A stretch of DNA of 64,000 nucleotides from Lysinibacillus sp. PLM2 (GTDB lineage Bacteria > Bacillota > Bacilli > Bacillales_A > Planococcaceae): assembly GCA_023168345.1 (NCBI GenBank), contig AP025689.1:298001-362000 (forward strand), read 5' to 3'. Numbering within the stretch: position 1 is the first letter of the stretch; the number at the start of each line of letters is the position of its first letter. Under the pieces are notes generated by a model that was not told the origin of the DNA, searched no databases, and saw only the letters and a program-made list of their open reading frames with translations. Below, in pieces: positions 60,523 through 64,000 of this stretch. The position numbers were made by a program, and so were the translations under genes.

Positions 60523-62163
60523 ATGGTACAACAATATAGAGCGACAACAATGGGGACAAAGGGGATGGTAACAACGCCGCATTATTTAGCTTCTCAGGCT
60601 GCGATGGCAATAATGCAGAAGGGTGGGAACGCGATAGAAGCGGCAATTACAGCGGCTTCTACTATTGCGGTTGTTTATCCTCATATGAATAGTATTGGTG
60701 GAGATAATTTCTGGCTTATTTACAATGCGAGGACCAATGAATTGAAGGCTTTAAATGCTAGTGGACGTTCAAGTGAAAGAGCAACGATTAATTTATATCG
60801 AAAGAAAGGTTTTACAAAAATTCCTTCAAGAGGTGCATTAGCTGCCAATACTGTGCCTGGTGCGGTTGCTGGCTGGGGAGAAGCCTATAAATATGGTGTA
60901 AGTGAAATGGGAGGTTCTTTAGCGTGGAGTGATTTACTAAAGCAAGCAATTGACTATGCGAAAGAAGGATTTCCTGTTACGCCGAGTCAGGAGTATTGGA
61001 CGCAAATAAATATAAATAAACAAGATACTGAGTTTCGCGATCTTGGCCGGTTTGAGGAATTCTCTCGTGTCTTTTTAAAGGACGGTAAGCCCTATAAAGC
61101 TGGGGATATTATGCAACAGAAAGATTTGGCGAATACCTTATCGAATATTGCGAAGAACGGTGCGGTTTATCTTTATAATAGTGAATTGACAGAGCGAATT
61201 GTTGAAGATTTACAAAAACACGGAGGGCTATTAACCGTAGAGGATTTTAAACTGCATACAAGTGATTGGGTAGAACCGATCTCAGTCCCTTATAGGGATT
61301 ATGTTGCTTACAACTTACCTCCAAATACGCAAGGGATGGCTTCCTTATCAATTTTGAATATTTTAAACCATATTGAATTACAACGAATTAAAGAGGGATC
61401 TTCGACTTATTATCATATTCTCGTTGAAGCGGTAAAGCATGCCTTTTTAGATAGAGACCAATATTTAACAGACCCGGAATTTTGCCATATTCCCATAAAG
61501 GAATTGCTTAGTGGTGAGAGGGGTTTAACATTTGCAGAAAAAATAAAGGATCGACAATTGGCGAGTGAATTGGCATTGCTAGATGCAAAGGGTGACACTG
61601 TATGGTTTGGCATTGTTGATGAGGAAGGAAATGCAGTTTCCTTTATTCAAAGTATTTATCATGAGTTTGGTTCTGGCTTTATTCCAAAGGGTACAGGGAT
61701 TGTCTTGCAAAATAGAGGAAGCTTTTTTTCTTTAGATGAAAAACATGTGAATGCTTTGGCACCAAGAAAGAGAACCTTCCATACGCTAAATCCAGCTATG
61801 TTATTAAAAAATGGAAAACCGGCCCTTGTTTATGGAACAATGGGTGGTGAGGGTCAGCCTCAAACGCAAGCAATGCTTGTGACGCGAATGATTGATTACG
61901 GAATGAGTGTGCAAGAGGCTATTGAAGCACCTCGCTTTTTATACGGACGTACGTGGGGAGCGGCATCGAATAGTTTAAAGGTGGAAGGTCGCATCGGGGA
62001 GGGGATTCGTAAAGAGCTTGAAAATGTAGGTCATGAAGTTGAAGTATTAGCGGACTTTACGGATACAATGGGCCATGCAGGAGCAATATTAATTGACGAA
62101 AAAACAAATGTGAAATTTGGTGGTGCTGATCCGCGTGGAGATGGTATGGCGATTGGCTATTAA
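60523..62163 (+). CDS. Gamma-glutamyltransferase family protein, YwrD-like
   Basis: The 546-residue Ntn-hydrolase precursor matches the GGT family: ASQAAMAIMQKGGNAIEAAI, GGDNFWLIYN and TVPGAVAGW in the large-subunit region, and the predicted autocleavage nucleophile Thr in AKGDTVWFGIVDEEGNAVSF, followed by HEFGSGF and GGEGQPQTQAML. No signal peptide is seen, unlike secreted Ggt, so it is likely cytoplasmic as for YwrD. ATG 60523 behind GGAAGGGGA is used. In B. subtilis ywrD is also close to the ywrA/ywrB transporter genes, and that neighbourhood is seen here. Confidence 0.88.
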   Translation: MVQQYRATTMGTKGMVTTPHYLASQAAMAIMQKGGNAIEAAITAASTIAVVYPHMNSIGGDNFWLIYNARTNELKALNASGRSSERATINLYRKKGFTKIPSRGALAANTVPGAVAGWGEAYKYGVSEMGGSLAWSDLLKQAIDYAKEGFPVTPSQEYWTQININKQDTEFRDLGRFEEFSRVFLKDGKPYKAGDIMQQKDLANTLSNIAKNGAVYLYNSELTERIVEDLQKHGGLLTVEDFKLHTSDWVEPISVPYRDYVAYNLPPNTQGMASLSILNILNHIELQRIKEGSSTYYHILVEAVKHAFLDRDQYLTDPEFCHIPIKELLSGERGLTFAEKIKDRQLASELALLDAKGDTVWFGIVDEEGNAVSFIQSIYHEFGSGFIPKGTGIVLQNRGSFFSLDEKHVNALAPRKRTFHTLNPAMLLKNGKPALVYGTMGGEGQPQTQAMLVTRMIDYGMSVQEAIEAPRFLYGRTWGAASNSLKVEGRIGEGIRKELENVGHEVEVLADFTDTMGHAGAILIDEKTNVKFGGADPRGDGMAIGY

Positions 62164-62237
62164 GAAAGAGTATTACTGGATTTCAATGCTAAAAAAAGCG
62201 CTAGGAATATGAGAAGGTATAAAGGGAGATTAGGGGT

Positions 62238-62825
62238 ATGGGAAAACAAAAAGAGATTTTTATCGCCTTCTTTCGTTCGGGGATGCTTGGATTTGGAGGG
62301 GGGCCTTCTACGATTCCATTAGTACATAAAGAAGTTGTAGAAACCTATAAAATGATGACAGATGAAGAATTTTCGGACGTTTTATCCATTGGTAATACAT
62401 TACCTGGGCCGATTGCGACGAAAATGGCAGGTTATATTGGATATCGTGTTGGTGGATGGCTTGGGCTTGTAAATGCAATGATTGCCACGGTCTTACCTAC
62501 TGTACTATTAATGATTCTATTGCTAGCTTCGTTGAATCAAATCAGAGATTTTGATTTTGTGAAAGGGATGACAAATGGTGTTGTCCCGATTGTAGCGGTA
62601 ATGCTAGGGGTACTGACCTGGGATTTTCTAAAGAAATCGAAAAAATCACTTGGATGGGTTAAAGGTACAGTGATTCTTGTCGCCTCAGCAGTAAGTATGA
62701 TTTTGTTTCATATTCATCCGGGGATTGTCATTGGTGTCCTTTTATTATTAGCGCTATTCCTTCCGATTAAAAAGGAAGGAAAGGCTGAGGGTAAAGAAGT
62801 TGGGAAAGAGGAGGGTGCAAAATGA
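62238..62825 (+). CDS. Chromate transporter family protein, first half (YwrB/ChrA N-type)
   Basis: The 195-residue membrane protein is one CHR domain: GMLGFGGGPSTIPLVHKEVV at the N-terminus and GNTLPGPIATKMAGYIGY, then about five helices and a basic tail. CHR proteins exist as long two-domain ChrA or as pairs of short proteins acting together; this is the pair form. Chromate export is known for some members, but physiological anions differ. It overlaps the next gene by 4 bases. It follows the YwrD-like gene, as in the ywr region of B. subtilis. Confidence 0.9.
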   Translation: MGKQKEIFIAFFRSGMLGFGGGPSTIPLVHKEVVETYKMMTDEEFSDVLSIGNTLPGPIATKMAGYIGYRVGGWLGLVNAMIATVLPTVLLMILLLASLNQIRDFDFVKGMTNGVVPIVAVMLGVLTWDFLKKSKKSLGWVKGTVILVASAVSMILFHIHPGIVIGVLLLLALFLPIKKEGKAEGKEVGKEEGAK

Positions 62826-63349
62826 TTCACATCCAAATCTTTTTAGCTTTTTTCTATCCAGGAATATTAGGTTATGGTGGGGGACCTGCAACAATCCCAT
62901 TAATTGAGCATGAGGTAGTAGAGAATTATGGTTGGATGTCAACGAGTGAATTTAGTGAGGTGCTCGCCCTAGGTAATTCACTACCTGGACCGATTGCAAC
63001 GAAAATGGCAGGTGTTATTGGCTATGAAGTAGGTGGGGTTCTGGGAGCTCTTGTTGCTTTATTTGCAACAGTAGCACCTTCATTAATATTAATGTTAATT
63101 CTATTGAATATTTTATACCGTTTCCGTAATTCACGGAGGGTTAAACGGCTGTCGAGCTTTGTTTTACCAGCGATTGCGATACTGTTAGCGGAAATGACCT
63201 TTGATTTTGTAAAGACTTCTTATGATGTGATTGGATTACTCATTACATTAATAATTGTTGTTTGTGCTTATTTCGCCTTAGAGAAATTAAAAATCCATCC
63301 AGCTTTTGTAATTTTGACTGGATTAGTGGTTGGTGGATTGTTTTTGTAG
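62822..63349 (+). CDS. Chromate transporter family protein, second half (YwrA/ChrA C-type)
   Basis: The 175-residue partner repeats the CHR domain pattern (YPGILGYGGGPATIPLIEHEVVE and GNSLPGPIATKMAGVIGYEVGG) with five helices. The ATGA overlap with the previous gene shows tight translational coupling, as needed for a heterodimeric transporter. It closes the operon before a small hairpin. The true substrate is unknown; co-location with the importer, amidase and GGT suggests release of an anionic product (inference). Confidence 0.9.
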   Translation: MIHIQIFLAFFYPGILGYGGGPATIPLIEHEVVENYGWMSTSEFSEVLALGNSLPGPIATKMAGVIGYEVGGVLGALVALFATVAPSLILMLILLNILYRFRNSRRVKRLSSFVLPAIAILLAEMTFDFVKTSYDVIGLLITLIIVVCAYFALEKLKIHPAFVILTGLVVGGLFL

Positions 63350-63360
63350 ATCGAGTTTGG

Positions 63361-63387
63361 GGACCGTTTAAATATTTTTGACGGTCC
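63361..63387. terminator. Terminator after the chromate-type transporter pair
   Basis: GGACCGT (63361-63367) pairs with ACGGTCC (63381-63387), followed by TATTTTAAT, 12 nt after the stop codon. Confidence 0.65.
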
Positions 63388-63399
63388 TATTTTAATGTA

Positions 63400-64000
63400 T
63401 CACTCATTATTCTGATGAGATTTAATAAACTTGATTAAAAATTCATCCGTCTCTTTTAAAGATGTACCAAGCCACATTAAATGTCCCCATGTGTCGAGTG
63501 TGTGTAATTCTGAAGAAGCAATGTTTTGATGAGCTTGATAGGGATGTTCTAAAGGGACTGAGGTGGCATTTTTACATGTATAATAAGTGTTGGGCATGTA
63601 ATAGCCTTTAAATTCTCAATAGTTAGCTCGTTAACCTGTTCTAAATCAATAAAAAAGCCAAACCCTTATCGTTGGCGATTATTTATCTTTTTAATAGCTT
63701 CAATATCTGTTTTGCTAATTTTATCTTTTGCTTCGCTAAATTTTAATTTGATAAAAGAAGGAAACATTTTTTTGAAAATGAAGCTTGGAAAGAAATTATT
63801 AATAAAAGATATTAAATTCCAAGTAAATTTTTCAATTTTTGGTCGAAATAAGATTTTTGCAGCTTTATATTCTTTATCTTTTGGACTAAGCCACTTTTTC
63901 GTAACCGCTGACTGCAATGTAAGTGAAAGTAAGCGATCTGAATACTTTGAGGCAAAATAAATACCACTTGGACCACCGGCAGACACAGCAAGTAGGTGAA
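63400..64000 (-). pseudogene. Decayed alpha/beta hydrolase (runs past the window end)
   Basis: The minus strand encodes, from the window edge inward, HLLAVSAGGPSGIYFASKYSD with the nucleophile elbow Ser. A TAA then stops the frame at 63666-63668. The same frame continues beyond it as GFGFFIDLEQVNELTIENL and CPTLIIH, typical of the region before the acid residue. At about 63575 a frameshift moves to a second frame with SVPLEHPYQAHQNI and the catalytic-His region LHTLDTWGHLMWLG. One in-frame stop and one frameshift make a functional enzyme unlikely. The 5' end lies outside the window. Confidence 0.8.

Noticed and set aside
1-64000. tRNA or rRNA genes
   Set aside because: No cloverleaf or rRNA segments were noticed by eye on either strand; a tRNA search program was not available.

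Overview
The window looks like chromosomal DNA of a low-GC, Gram-positive, endospore-former-type bacterium of the Bacillales. The evidence is strong AGGAGG-type ribosome binding sites, frequent TTG and GTG starts, compact hairpin-plus-U-run terminators, and products close to Bacillus families (MenA, HelD, YkkC/YkkD, YfiB/YfiC, YwrA/YwrB/YwrD, PdaC, MhqO, CadC/CadA). A Planococcaceae (Lysinibacillus/Solibacillus-like) or Bacillaceae host is an inference. No rRNA, tRNA, prophage or CRISPR array was seen.

Layout. 1-736: end of a chemotaxis receptor. 1-7 kb: a TctCBA tripartite tricarboxylate transporter operon with its own FadR/GntR regulator, an MmgE/PrpD enzyme and an AEC carrier; a TTGACT-N17-TATTCT promoter is bracketed by two GGTATACC operators. 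7.4-11.3 kb: a catabolic operon (aldehyde dehydrogenase, lysine 6-dehydrogenase-like enzyme, acyl-CoA dehydrogenase) best read as lysine degradation through 2-aminoadipate towards glutaryl-CoA. 11.5-24.9 kb: beta-propeller surface protein, PdaC-type deacetylase, ThrE-type exporter pair, GGDEF/EAL protein, heterodimeric ABC exporter, double GNAT, MenA. 25-27 kb: arsR-acr3-arsC. 27-29 kb: a GtrA-fused glycosyltransferase with a PlsC-like acyltransferase. 29-35.8 kb: a quinone/electrophile-type stress neighbourhood (MhqO-like dioxygenase behind an MhqR-type operator, CarD, MarR, aldo/keto reductase, luciferase-like flavoenzyme) with a damaged IS1595-family element. 36.8-37.6 kb: guanidine-I riboswitch and the ykkC-ykkD exporter. 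38-44 kb: HelD, LysM-CAP protein, CopC/CopD. 43.6-46.2 kb: cadC-cadA. 46.2-47.6 kb: an IS3/IS150-like element inserted in the loop of the cadA terminator. 47.7-55.8 kb: mixed small operons. 56.2-63.3 kb: an NMT1/THI5-type ABC importer with an amidase, a YwrD-like gamma-glutamyltransferase and a split chromate-type transporter. The last 600 bases are a decayed alpha/beta hydrolase.

The most unusual signal is non-coding. In the 1-kb gap between the aldo/keto reductase and the luciferase-like gene, a 17-bp palindrome (TGTMAAY-N3-RTTKACA) recurs at 34086, 34243, 34400 and 34555, spacing 157, 157 and 155 bp. Each of three units also carries a second TGTCG motif 42-43 bp further on. The same two-site arrangement (32214 and 32259) lies between the divergent carD-like and marR genes 2 kb away. 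I read this as the operator family of the local MarR protein, amplified as a diverged, helically phased tandem array.
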